From NCBI RefSeq assembly GCF_004122035.1, contig NZ_SAXA01000002.1:62001-126000 (forward strand): a stretch of 64,000 bases of DNA, written 5' to 3'. Each line of letters opens with the position of its first letter. Within the stretch, counting starts at the first letter, position 1. This DNA is from Ancylomarina salipaludis (GTDB lineage: Bacteria; Bacteroidota; Bacteroidia; Bacteroidales; Marinifilaceae). The position numbers and the translations under genes are program-made. A model generated the notes under the pieces. It was not told the origin of the DNA. It did not search any database and saw only the letters and a list, made by a program, of their open reading frames with translations. Shown here one piece after another: positions 28,576-38,513 of the stretch.

Positions 28576-29085
28576 ATGGTCACTAAGTATATTTTTCTAA
28601 TCGGTTATATGGGCTGTGGAAAATCCTATTGGGGGAAATCATTGGCAGCCAAATTGAATTATGATTTTATCGATTTGGACGAACTTATTGAGAGACGAGA
28701 AGGTTTAAGTATACCTGAGATATTTGAACAATTTGGTGAAACATATTTTCGCGAACGTGAGCAGTCTGCTCTGGATTCTTTAGCGACTCTCAAAGTGTCC
28801 ACTGTAATTTCAACGGGTGGTGGAGCAGCTTGCTTTCATAATAATATGGAAAAAATGAATGCCATGGGTAAAACACTGTATTTAATGGCATCACCTTCAA
28901 TTTTAAAGCAGAATATTTTAAAATCTGAAGGAACCCGTCCTATTGTGCAAGCTATTCCTGAAAGTGAACTTGAAGCTTATATTGCCAATCATCTTGAAGA
29001 AAGATTACCGTTTTATAAACAGGCACAGATAAGTGTTCATGTCGATGGATTGAAGCTTGAAGAACTTATTCGGCTATTTAAATAA
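28576..29085 (+). CDS. aroK: shikimate kinase
   Basis: The product is 169 residues from ATG 28576, four bases after the parC stop; an in-frame TTG at 28558 would overlap parC and is less likely. It phosphorylates shikimate in the chorismate pathway. The P-loop is GYMGCGKSYWG, the shikimate-binding residues lie in FIDLDELIERREG and FREREQSAL, the second glycine signature is STGGGAACF, and the LID/C-terminal Arg lies in EERLPFYKQA. Length is normal. Its placement behind topoisomerase IV looks like operon convenience rather than shared function. Transcription ends at the strong hairpin at 29104-29146. Confidence 0.95.
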   Translation: MVTKYIFLIGYMGCGKSYWGKSLAAKLNYDFIDLDELIERREGLSIPEIFEQFGETYFREREQSALDSLATLKVSTVISTGGGAACFHNNMEKMNAMGKTLYLMASPSILKQNILKSEGTRPIVQAIPESELEAYIANHLEERLPFYKQAQISVHVDGLKLEELIRLFK

Positions 29086-29103
29086 GAATAGAATTAAAAG
29101 TAT

Positions 29104-29146
29104 AAAAGAATGGCTAGTCATCCCGACTAGCCATTCTTTTTTTTTT
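29104..29146 (+). terminator. parE-parC-aroK operon terminator
   Basis: A perfect 16-bp stem (AAAAGAATGGCTAGTC / GACTAGCCATTCTTTT) with a 5-base loop runs into a long T-tract, about 20 bp after aroK. Confidence 0.9.
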
Positions 29147-29169
29147 ATTAACCGTTCTCATTTTAAATG

Positions 29170-29200
29170 ACCTCATCTCTCATTACTGAGAAGATGAGGT
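29170..29200 (-). terminator. hairpin downstream of the S41 peptidase gene
   Basis: ACCTCATCT (29170-29178) pairs with AGATGAGGT (29192-29200), with an extra CTCA/TGAG inner stem. It lies 16 bp beyond the peptidase stop on the minus strand. The T-tract is weak, so termination strength is uncertain. Confidence 0.55.
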
Positions 29201-29215
29201 TTATAACAAACTATC

Positions 29216-32200
29216 TTATAAATTTTGAAGTAGATGTTTAACCGCTGCTTCAAGTTGTTGATCTTCACCTTGAGTCACCATTTCAAGATCATTTTTAACT
29301 TTAATATCTGGTTCTATTTGCTGATTTTCAATATAGTCACCTTTCATATCTTTAATGCCAACTTGTGGCATACCAAAATAAAGGCTCTTATCCTGAAGTG
29401 TTTCCCACCAAACAGCTGTCATTGTTCCGGGAACTGGCATTCCGATTAGTTTACCAATCTTAAGATACTGGTAGGCAAATGGGAAAGCGCAGGCATCTGA
29501 GTAGTTTCCTTCATTGATAAGTACCGCAGATGGTTTCTTCCATTTCGACATTGGATCTGAACCGAATAACTGATCACGAGGACTGAATTTTGCATACTCC
29601 TTACCGCTTAATAAGGTAATAAGATCGTCGTGCAACCATCCGCCACCGTTGAAACGTGTGTCAACGATAATGGCATCACGACTTCCGTATTTACCCAACA
29701 TTTCTGAATAAACTTTACGGAAACTTTCCGAGTTCATCCCTTGTACATGAACATAACCAATTTTGCCATTCGAAAGTTTATCACACTTCTTTTGGTTCTC
29801 TCTAACCCAACGTTCGTAAAGTAACTCACTAATTCCTGAAACAGGCTTAACAGTCTCGTCCCAACGTTTTTTAGTTGTAGGATTGTAAAGACTTAATAGG
29901 ACTTGTTTTCCGGATTTATGATTCAATAGAGGGTAATAACTGGTGTTTTTATTCAGACTAACGCCGTCAATTTTTTCGATGATTACACCTGCTTTAATTT
30001 TAGAATCCGCTTTATCTAAAGGCCCTTTTTCCAATACCTCGGCAAGTTTTAAACCATCGCCTTTGTAATTCCAGTCGAAGAATGCTCCCAGATTTGCTGT
30101 TTTGTCACCATTTTTAGAATTAGGGCGATAGCCTGATCCGGTATGTGAAGCATTGAGTTCACCCAATAATTCGCTTAGCATTTCTGCATAATCGTAGTTG
30201 TTGTTGATATGAGGTAGAAAACGCTTGTATTCTGCTTTGTAGAAATCCCAATCAACATTGTGTAGTTTAGGATCGTAGAATTTCTTTTTCATTTGACGCC
30301 ACACATGCTCAAACATATAATCGCGTTCAGCAGCTTTATCCAAATACATTTCTGCATTATAGCTGATATCTTTACGCTTATTGCTTGCAACATCAACCTT
30401 AATAATACTACGTCCTGACATTAAGAAGAGATTTTTAGCTTCCTTGTCAAACTGCATTGCACCGCCACCACCATTTAGGGATAGTATTTTTTTTGTTTCA
30501 TGTTCCACTAAGTCATTTACCCAAAGGTCGTATCCGCTTTCGAATTTGCTTAGATAGAATAGTTTTTTACCATCAGGGGTTAAAATTGCATCCGAAAGTT
30601 TCGACGGATTTATTGTTAGACAAACCTGACGATCTTCAAGACCTGAGAATTCAATTTTTAGGTCTTCTTTCTTTTTCTCATCTTTTTTGTCAGACTTTTT
30701 CTTCTTGTCTTTTTTATCTTTCTTTTTATCTGTGTCTTTGTTTTCAGCTTCTTCTTTTTTCTTTTTTGCTTCTTTCTCAACCTCTTCTTTTATCTGACGT
30801 TCTTCTTTTGAAAGTTTGAAGTCGTCAAAGGCTTCCTGAGTGAAGAATTGTGCATAAACATCATTCTGTGCTCCCCAACTACCGTGACTTCTGTAACCAC
30901 GTTTATCAGTGAACCAAATCATAGCTTTACCTTTAAGCGACCATCTGGCAGAGTTGTCAGAATAACCACTTTCGGTTAAGTTTTTAATAGTTCCGTTACC
31001 TTGAGCATCTACCAGGGCAACATCAGACATGAATAGGGTATGTGGGTAGAAATTAACTAAAAACCATTTTCCGTCAGGAGACCAATCGTAGTGCTGGTCA
31101 CCATCGCTGTATGAATAATTCCATTTGCCATCGAGGATGGTACGGATTTTTTTACTCTCAAGATTGATCACTTTAAGGATAACACGTTCTTCAAGAAAAG
31201 CCACTTCTTTTCCATCGGGAGAAAATTTGGCTTGGAAAGTTTCAGGTGTCGACTCAAGAACCACCTCTTCTTTCAATAGAGTTGAGTTTGCAAAGTTGGT
31301 TTCTACATCGCGAACAACTTTGGTTTGGTAAAGGTTCCAGCTACCATTTCTTTCTGAGGCATATAGTAAAGATTTGCCATCAGGACTGAAGCTAACACCG
31401 CGCTCTTGTTCGGGCGTATTGGTAATTCTTTTGGTAGTACCATATTCAACGGATGTAACAAAAACTTCACCACGAATAATAAAAGCCACTTCTTTTCCGT
31501 CAGGAGAAACAGCCATCTCTTCAGCACCGCTTCTCATGCGTTCGAAGCTGATTGGATTTTCTTTGATGTCGGTATTAATTGTAATATCAATTTTTTGTGC
31601 TTTTGCTCCGTTTGCCTGAGTATAAATGTCACCATTGTATGAGTAGGCAAGTGTATTATCCTTTGAAATACTTATAAAACGAACAGGGTGTTTTTCAAAT
31701 TGAGTAATCTGTGTTAAATCGCTGGCATTATTAACAGGTGCTTTCCAAATGTTCATGCTACCACTTTTCTCTGAAAGATAATAGACATCTTTATTGTCCG
31801 GGCTGAATATAGGATTTAGATCTTCACCTTTGAATGAGGAGAACTTTGAGTGCTTTTTGTTCTTTACATCGTAAATCCAAATGTCGCGAGTTACGGCAGA
31901 TGTGTGGTGTTTTCTCCATTGATCTTCGTAACCTTTGCGATCCTGATAAACAAGTAAGCTTTGATCTGAGTTGTAGTTCGCAAACAAAGCAGGTGAAGTT
32001 AGAACTTGATTTTCGCGACCACCGTTTACTGAAATACTGTATAATTCAGGAAGAGCTCCGGAAGGGAACATGGCATTCTCTGGTGTATCGCTGATAAGAC
32101 TTGAGAATAAAATGAATTGACCATCAGGTGTAAAGCTACTTGGTTTCTCATTACCAGAATAGAATGTGATTCGTTTAGGGCTGCCTCCTTCTGAAGGAAT

Positions 32201-32482
32201 GGTGAAAATATCAAAGTTCCCGAATCGATCTGATGCGAATGCAATCGTCTTACCATCAGGAGACCAAACGGGTTGAGTGTCATATGCTGAGTTAGATGTT
32301 AGGGCAGTTGCCATACCACCATTTGCATCGACTTTGAAGATATCTCCCTTGTATTGAAACACCAGTGTTGTTCCATCAGGTGAAATTGCAGGATAGCGAA
32401 GCCAGGTTGGCGTTTCTGCCCCCAAAAGACTTTTAGCTAATGCAACTAAGAAAGTTGTAATGAAGAATAGCTTTTTTATCAT
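29216..32482 (-). CDS. tricorn-like S41 peptidase with propeller domains
   Basis: The product has 1088 residues. A signal peptide (MIKKLFFITTFLVALAKSLL) leads into two WD40/PD40-type propeller regions at about 25-290 and 320-690, with many SPDGK repeats such as PVWSPDGKTIAFASDRFG. A very Lys/Asp/Glu-rich linker at about 560-610 interrupts the second. After the tricorn C1 helices and a PDZ-like segment (KIKAGVIIEKIDGVSL) comes the S41 catalytic domain, with DTRFNGGGWLHDDL and a probable nucleophile Ser near 995 in NEGNYSDACAF. Tricorn proteases degrade peptides of about 6-12 residues; this exported form presumably acts in the periplasm or at the surface. It appears monocistronic, with a palindrome-rich leader upstream. 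Confidence 0.88.
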   Translation of the reverse strand: MIKKLFFITTFLVALAKSLLGAETPTWLRYPAISPDGTTLVFQYKGDIFKVDANGGMATALTSNSAYDTQPVWSPDGKTIAFASDRFGNFDIFTIPSEGGSPKRITFYSGNEKPSSFTPDGQFILFSSLISDTPENAMFPSGALPELYSISVNGGRENQVLTSPALFANYNSDQSLLVYQDRKGYEDQWRKHHTSAVTRDIWIYDVKNKKHSKFSSFKGEDLNPIFSPDNKDVYYLSEKSGSMNIWKAPVNNASDLTQITQFEKHPVRFISISKDNTLAYSYNGDIYTQANGAKAQKIDITINTDIKENPISFERMRSGAEEMAVSPDGKEVAFIIRGEVFVTSVEYGTTKRITNTPEQERGVSFSPDGKSLLYASERNGSWNLYQTKVVRDVETNFANSTLLKEEVVLESTPETFQAKFSPDGKEVAFLEERVILKVINLESKKIRTILDGKWNYSYSDGDQHYDWSPDGKWFLVNFYPHTLFMSDVALVDAQGNGTIKNLTESGYSDNSARWSLKGKAMIWFTDKRGYRSHGSWGAQNDVYAQFFTQEAFDDFKLSKEERQIKEEVEKEAKKKKEEAENKDTDKKKDKKDKKKKSDKKDEKKKEDLKIEFSGLEDRQVCLTINPSKLSDAILTPDGKKLFYLSKFESGYDLWVNDLVEHETKKILSLNGGGGAMQFDKEAKNLFLMSGRSIIKVDVASNKRKDISYNAEMYLDKAAERDYMFEHVWRQMKKKFYDPKLHNVDWDFYKAEYKRFLPHINNNYDYAEMLSELLGELNASHTGSGYRPNSKNGDKTANLGAFFDWNYKGDGLKLAEVLEKGPLDKADSKIKAGVIIEKIDGVSLNKNTSYYPLLNHKSGKQVLLSLYNPTTKKRWDETVKPVSGISELLYERWVRENQKKCDKLSNGKIGYVHVQGMNSESFRKVYSEMLGKYGSRDAIIVDTRFNGGGWLHDDLITLLSGKEYAKFSPRDQLFGSDPMSKWKKPSAVLINEGNYSDACAFPFAYQYLKIGKLIGMPVPGTMTAVWWETLQDKSLYFGMPQVGIKDMKGDYIENQQIEPDIKVKNDLEMVTQGEDQQLEAAVKHLLQNL

Positions 32483-32537
32483 GTCTCAGTTTGTTAATTT
32501 AGTAATAGAGTCAAAAGCTTTTATCTAACTCTGAGAT

Positions 32538-32587
32538 AAAATGCACATCGGAGTTCTTATCATATATCATGCCGAAATGTGCATTTT
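32538..32587 (-). promoter_or_regulatory. 14-bp inverted repeat in the S41 peptidase leader
   Basis: AAAATGCACATCGG (32538-32551) pairs with CCG plus ATGTGCATTTT (32572-32587), with two bulged A and a 20-base loop. It is 56 bp upstream of the peptidase ATG. On the minus strand the stem ends in TTTT, so it could be an attenuator, an operator or an mRNA-stabilising stem. Confidence 0.5.
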
Positions 32588-32628
32588 GCATGAAATCAAT
32601 GTGTAATGTTTTTGCTCTGTTGTTTTAT

Positions 32629-32665
32629 TTGTTCGAAGACGAACAACGAGTGTACGGTTTCGTAC
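32629..32665. repeat. two adjacent short palindromes
   Basis: TTGTTCG-AAGA-CGAACAA (32629-32646) and GTACG-GTTT-CGTAC (32652-32665) are perfect inverted repeats only five bases apart. Together with the 32538-32587 stem they make three palindromes within about 130 bp upstream of the peptidase. They may be protein-binding sites or RNA hairpins. Confidence 0.5.
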
Positions 32666-32945
32666 TTTGAGATAGAGCTGTTTAAAATTAAATATAATTT
32701 TAAAAATATTGTTATATAGATTGCCTGCAATAATCATGATATTTTGATTGAAGGATAATGGGAATTATTAGGATTAAAGATTATGATTTGATGATTGATC
32801 TGTACAACTGTGCGTGATGTGCAATAGGTCTAGATATAAGGTTTGAAAAATATTTTAAAAATAACAATAATACATAACTGATTGGCTAAAAGTTATTTGT
32901 GTGATGATTGGATTTGTTATTTAGATGGAAAAATACAGTCTGTGA
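32666..32945. other. AT-rich intergenic sequence
   Basis: This sequence lies between the palindrome cluster and the methionine-operon promoter. It is very AT-rich and has no open frame with coding character. It probably contains the outward promoter for the S41 peptidase, which I could not pin down. Confidence 0.35.
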
Positions 32946-32976
32946 TTTGGAAAATAAAAAAACATTTTTACATTTG
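32946..32976 (+). promoter_or_regulatory. methionine operon promoter
   Basis: TTTG (32946-32949), a 19-bp spacer and TACATTTG (32969-32976) match the Bacteroidota consensus perfectly. Transcription would start near 32983, about 35 bases before the riboswitch P1 helix. Confidence 0.65.
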
Positions 32977-33016
32977 CCAACAGTTATAAGCAAAGAAACC
33001 TCTTTTTTTGAGGTGA

Positions 33017-33125
33017 TAATTTATACAGAAGAAGTGAGAGAACAGGCTCTGTGACCTTCTGACAACCGCGGCTCCAAAACCGAAAGGTGTCAAATCCTGA
33101 CCAAGTAATTGGTGAATATAAATTA
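33017..33125 (+). ncRNA. SAM-I-like riboswitch aptamer
   Basis: The SAM-clan core is readable as GAGAGAAC, then GACCTTCTGACAACC and AAAGGTGTCAAATCC, close to the S-box consensus (AGAG, GaagCCtGGCAACC, AAGGTGCtAAttCC). The helices close well. P1 is TAATTTATA (33017-33025) with TATAAATTA (33117-33125), a perfect 9 bp. P2 is CAGAAG (33026-33031) with CTTCTG (33056-33061). P3 is CGG/CCG (33069-33071 with 33080-33082). P4 is ACCAA/TTGGT. A P2-loop pseudoknot joins CAGG (33043-33046) to CCTG (33096-33099). It should bind S-adenosylmethionine and repress the methionine operon when SAM is abundant. The family assignment is by motif and pairing, not by covariance search. Confidence 0.88.
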
Positions 33126-33131
33126 GGAACT

Positions 33132-33251
33132 ATGAAGACAGAAAATCAAAACATCAATCAGGTAGCTCAACATGAGCTAAACTTACATTTGCAAATCTTT
33201 AGTGCATCTACTCAAATGATGCGAATGCAAATGATGATGCGTATGCTATAA
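33132..33251 (+). CDS. Met-rich leader peptide of the methionine operon
   Basis: This 39-codon ORF starts six bases after the riboswitch P1 helix, preceded by AGGAAC. It encodes MKTENQNINQVAQ, then a neutral middle, then ends SASTQMMRMQMMMRML. Seven of its last eleven residues are Met, and the run lies directly before the stop codon, as in classical amino-acid attenuator leaders. The last Met codons overlap a hairpin (33237-33242 with 33251-33256), whose 3' arm can instead pair with 33291-33296. I infer that ribosome stalling from lack of Met-tRNA would favour the second pairing and change expression of metY. The alternative is a real small Met-rich protein, but its place between a SAM sensor and met genes favours a leader. 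Confidence 0.75.
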   Translation: MKTENQNINQVAQHELNLHLQIFSASTQMMRMQMMMRML

Positions 33252-34874
<1,623 letters not shown>

Positions 34875-34913
34875 TCGTGAAATATTAAGACAACAATACA
34901 AAAATAGACTATC

Positions 34914-35927
34914 GTGAATCCAAAATATTACAAACATAAAGCAGGTTTAATTCTTGAGTCTGGACAACTTCTCCAGGATTTAACCATTGCTTATCATACT
35001 TATGGTGAATACGATCCGCAAAAGAATAATGTTGTGTGGGTGTGCCATGCACTCACAGCTAATTCAGATGTTTTCGATTGGTGGTCGGGTTTGTTTGGGG
35101 AAGATGATTATTTCAATCCCAAAGAGCACTTTATCGTTTGTGCTAATATTTTGGGTTCATGTTATGGTAGTACAGGGCCGTTAAGTGTATGTGAAGAGAT
35201 TGGGAAACCTTATTATCATGAGTTTCCAAATTTAACCGTTCGCGATTTAGTTGCTGCTCATGAGATATTGAGATTGGAGCTGGGAATAGAACGAATTCAC
35301 ACTTTGATCGGAAGTTCTTTAGGTGGGATGCAGGCTTTGGAGTGGGCATATAATCTGAATAGCAATCTCGAACATTTGATTTTTCTTGCCAGTAATGCTC
35401 AGCATTCTCCCTGGGGGATTGCGTTTAATGAATCACAAAGAATGGCAATTGCTGTTGATCCTACATGGAAGGAGTCAACCAATGCGTCAGGTTTGGAAGG
35501 AATGAAAACAGCTCGTTCCATCGCTTTGTTGAGTTACAGAAATTATCAAACCTATCAGGATACCCAAAGTGAGACCGATCAAGATAAGCAGGATGATTTT
35601 AAGGCCAGCTCCTATCAAAATTATCAGGGGCTGAAGTTGGCGAATCGTTTCAATGCCTATTCTTATTGGGAATTGTCAAAAATAATGGATGGGCATAATA
35701 TTGGTCGGGGAAGAATTTCTCCGGAAAAAGCCTTAAGTCAGATTCAGGTTAAAACCTTGGTTATAGGTGTTGAATCGGATCTATTATTTCCCATAGCAGA
35801 ACAAAAATTTGTTGCACAAAATATACCTGGTGCTCAGTATGCTGAGATTAGTTCGCTTTATGGACACGATGGTTTTTTACTGGAGCAAAAACAATTAACA
35901 AAAGTTATTCAATCATTTTATAAATAA
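34914..35927 (+). CDS. metX: homoserine O-acetyltransferase
   Basis: The 337-residue product begins at GTG 34914 (MNPKYYKHKAGLILESG); no usable upstream ATG exists in frame. It acetylates homoserine with acetyl-CoA, supplying the substrate of MetY. The alpha/beta-hydrolase fold shows VWVCHALTANSDVFDWW (oxyanion region), the nucleophile elbow GSSLGGMQALEW, the Asp in VIGVESDLLFP and the His in LYGHDGFLLE. A lid segment near 200-225 is unusually rich in Gln and Asp (YQDTQSETDQDKQDD). It sits between metY and hom with gaps of 39 and 8 bp. Confidence 0.94.
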   Translation: MNPKYYKHKAGLILESGQLLQDLTIAYHTYGEYDPQKNNVVWVCHALTANSDVFDWWSGLFGEDDYFNPKEHFIVCANILGSCYGSTGPLSVCEEIGKPYYHEFPNLTVRDLVAAHEILRLELGIERIHTLIGSSLGGMQALEWAYNLNSNLEHLIFLASNAQHSPWGIAFNESQRMAIAVDPTWKESTNASGLEGMKTARSIALLSYRNYQTYQDTQSETDQDKQDDFKASSYQNYQGLKLANRFNAYSYWELSKIMDGHNIGRGRISPEKALSQIQVKTLVIGVESDLLFPIAEQKFVAQNIPGAQYAEISSLYGHDGFLLEQKQLTKVIQSFYK

Positions 35928-35935
35928 AACAGGTA

Positions 35936-37126
35936 ATGAGTAAGACGTTAAAAATAGGCGTATTTGGTTTTGGTGTTGTGGGCTCTGGTTTGGCTCATGT
36001 TTTAAAAAATTCCAAGGGGCTCGATGCCTCAATTGTAAAAGTTTGTGTGAAGGATCCAACTAAGGAACGCGATTTGCCATCCGAATTCGTGACTTTGAAT
36101 CCGGATGATATTCTGAACGATCCTGAAATTAATGTTGTTGCAGAGTTGATCGATGATGCAGATGATGCCTATCGTATTGTGAAAACGGCTTTAAAAAATG
36201 GCAAGCATGTGGTATCGGCAAATAAAAAAATGTTGGCTCATCATATCGAAGAGTTGATTCAGTTGCAGTGGGAACATAAGGTTTCTTTTCTCTACGAAGC
36301 ATCGGCTTGTGGGAGTATTCCAATCATTCGAAATCTGGAAGAATATTACGATAATGACTTATTGCAATCGGTTAGCGGTATTTTGAATGGTTCGTCGAAT
36401 TATATTCTAAGTAAAATATTCAATGAGAATCTTGATTATGGTGTTGCTTTAAAACAAGCTCAGGAATTGGGTTTTGCCGAAAGCAATCCAACTTCGGATG
36501 TGGAAGGTTTCGATACGCTTTACAAGTTGATTATTCTGACGGTTCATGGTTTTGGACTGTTTGTTCATCCTGATCAGGTTTTTAATATTGGTATATCCCG
36601 ATTGTCAGCCCAGGATATTCAGTTGGCTTCTCAAAAAGGGTATAAAATTCGTTTGCTGGGTAAGGTTACAAAGGTGAATGGTAAGCATGTGAATTTATTG
36701 ATTGCACCCAAGTTTGTGAAACCTACTGAACATGCTTACACCGTTGAAGACCATTATAATGGGGTGTTGATTCAAGGGAATTTTTACGACAATCAGTTTA
36801 TGTATGGGAAGGGGGCCGGATCTCATCCAACAGGATCTGCAGTGCTTTCTGATGTGACGGCTCTTGCCTATAATTACAAGTACGAATACAAAAAGCTGAA
36901 ATATTATGGTGGTTTAGAATATACCAATGATATGTCGGTTCAGATTTACTTGAGATATTCGAAAAAAGAAGATCTCGATTTATTCGAATTCACAGATATT
37001 TCAGAGTCATTAACAGGCAAAGATTTTAACTACGTTATTGGTCAGATCAATCTTTTAAACTTGATCAAGATTAAAGATCAGTTGGTTGATAAGGATCTGT
37101 TTCTGGCTTATTTGGGGGATGAGTAG
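35936..37126 (+). CDS. hom: homoserine dehydrogenase
   Basis: The 396-residue product reduces aspartate semialdehyde to homoserine. It has the N-terminal nucleotide-binding GVFGFGVVGSGLAH, the substrate region YEASACGSIPIIRNLE, the catalytic segment LNGSSNYILSKIF, and FAESNPTSDVEGFDTLYKL with the conserved acidic and Lys residues. The usual forms are EAxVAGGIPII and NGTTNYILT, so this is a mildly variant copy. A regulatory ACT domain is not evident, suggesting control by expression instead. It starts eight bases after metX. Confidence 0.93.
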   Translation: MSKTLKIGVFGFGVVGSGLAHVLKNSKGLDASIVKVCVKDPTKERDLPSEFVTLNPDDILNDPEINVVAELIDDADDAYRIVKTALKNGKHVVSANKKMLAHHIEELIQLQWEHKVSFLYEASACGSIPIIRNLEEYYDNDLLQSVSGILNGSSNYILSKIFNENLDYGVALKQAQELGFAESNPTSDVEGFDTLYKLIILTVHGFGLFVHPDQVFNIGISRLSAQDIQLASQKGYKIRLLGKVTKVNGKHVNLLIAPKFVKPTEHAYTVEDHYNGVLIQGNFYDNQFMYGKGAGSHPTGSAVLSDVTALAYNYKYEYKKLKYYGGLEYTNDMSVQIYLRYSKKEDLDLFEFTDISESLTGKDFNYVIGQINLLNLIKIKDQLVDKDLFLAYLGDE

Positions 37127-37204
37127 TTTTTCTTTTTTACTTATTGGATGAATAATTAAGGATGATGAGAATTCATCTGACGCTTTTAAAAACGAACATA
37201 GAGT

Positions 37205-38512
37205 ATGATCATATATAAGTTTGGGGGCGTATCTGTAAAAGATGCATCTGCCATAAGAAATGTCAGCAAGATAATAGGAGAGGCGGATGGATCTTTAACC
37301 GTTGTTGTTTCGGCAATAGGACAAACGACCAATTTGCTGGAAGAGATTATTGATGCTCACTATGCAGAGAAAACCAGTGCAAAGGATTTATTGGAGGAAT
37401 TAAAACAGAATCATCTGACTTTGATTCTTGATTTGTTTGATGAATTTCCAACGAAATTGTTGACTGAAATTCAGACTCTTTTTTCAGAAATGGAAGCCCG
37501 AATCTCTCAACCTTTTACTCAGCCTTTCAATTTTGAATACGATCAATTGATTGCTTATGGCGAACTCCTGTCAACACGAATTGTATCTGCTTATTTGAAT
37601 TTTGTTGGACAAAAGAATCAGTGGATTGATATCAGAACCTGTCTGGATGCGGATGATAAATATCGCGATGCCAATATTTGTTGGGAGAGTTCTGAAGAAA
37701 AGGTAAAGTTTCAATTTAGAGCTGAGGAAAATAGTTTGTATCTCACACAAGGGTTTATTGCTTCTGATTTTAAAGGGTATACCTGTACGCTTGGACGCGA
37801 AGGGTCAGATTATACCGCTGCGATTTTAGCTTATCTGCTGAATGCTGATGAAATGATTATCTGGAAAGATGTTTTGGGTGTTTTGAATGCTGATCCCGAT
37901 TATTTTAGCGATACCGTGAAATTGGATCTAATACCCTATCAGGAAGCGATTGAATTATCATATTATGGTGCAAGTGTTATTCATCCCAAAACAATAAAGC
38001 CACTTCAGGCTAAGGCGATTCCTTTGAGAGTAAAATCTTTTATTAAACCATCACAAAAAGGAACTTTGATCACAAAAGGCGATTTTCCTCAACCATTATT
38101 GCCTAACTTTATAGTAAAGAAGAAGCAGATTTTAATTACGATAGAGCCACATAATTTTTCTTTTATTGGAGAGAATGATTTATTCTTCGTATTTTCTTTG
38201 ATAAATAAATATGGGATTAAATTGAATTTTACGCAGAATACTGCCGTGAGTTTTGTGTTTTGCGTGAATCATTCCAATCGGTTTGTCAACGATTTGATTA
38301 CAGATTTGAAAGAGAAGTATGACGTGTATCGTACGGATGGATTGGAATTGATAACCGTTCGGCATTATACGCCGGCTACAATTACTGAGATTACTGAGAA
38401 GCATCGAATTCTGATTGAGCAGAAAAATAAAAACACCGCTATATTTTTAAGCCAGGGCAGTCAGACTATTCCAGAGGTGGACTGCTGTTGTTTACAAGAA
38501 AAAAGACAATAA
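37205..38512 (+). CDS. lysC: aspartate kinase (monofunctional)
   Basis: The product has 435 residues. The amino-acid kinase domain opens with [16 protein letters not shown] and has [13 protein letters not shown] near 120, [15 protein letters not shown] near 200 and VLGVLNADP near 225. A C-terminal ACT-like region (about 300-420) begins [20 protein letters not shown]. It phosphorylates aspartate, the first step toward methionine, threonine and lysine. Its place in a SAM-controlled operon suggests a methionine-branch isozyme, a second aspartokinase elsewhere being likely. No asd gene is in the window. The stop is separated from the metH start by a single base. Confidence 0.92.
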   Translation: MIIYKFGGVSVKDASAIRNVSKIIGEADGSLTVVVSAIGQTTNLLEEIIDAHYAEKTSAKDLLEELKQNHLTLILDLFDEFPTKLLTEIQTLFSEMEARISQPFTQPFNFEYDQLIAYGELLSTRIVSAYLNFVGQKNQWIDIRTCLDADDKYRDANICWESSEEKVKFQFRAEENSLYLTQGFIASDFKGYTCTLGREGSDYTAAILAYLLNADEMIIWKDVLGVLNADPDYFSDTVKLDLIPYQEAIELSYYGASVIHPKTIKPLQAKAIPLRVKSFIKPSQKGTLITKGDFPQPLLPNFIVKKKQILITIEPHNFSFIGENDLFFVFSLINKYGIKLNFTQNTAVSFVFCVNHSNRFVNDLITDLKEKYDVYRTDGLELITVRHYTPATITEITEKHRILIEQKNKNTAIFLSQGSQTIPEVDCCCLQEKRQ

Positions 38513-38513
38513 G

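Noticed and set aside
29234-29449. Several plus-strand frames opposite the S41 peptidase
   Set aside because: They are antisense shadows of a single long, motif-rich minus-strand gene.
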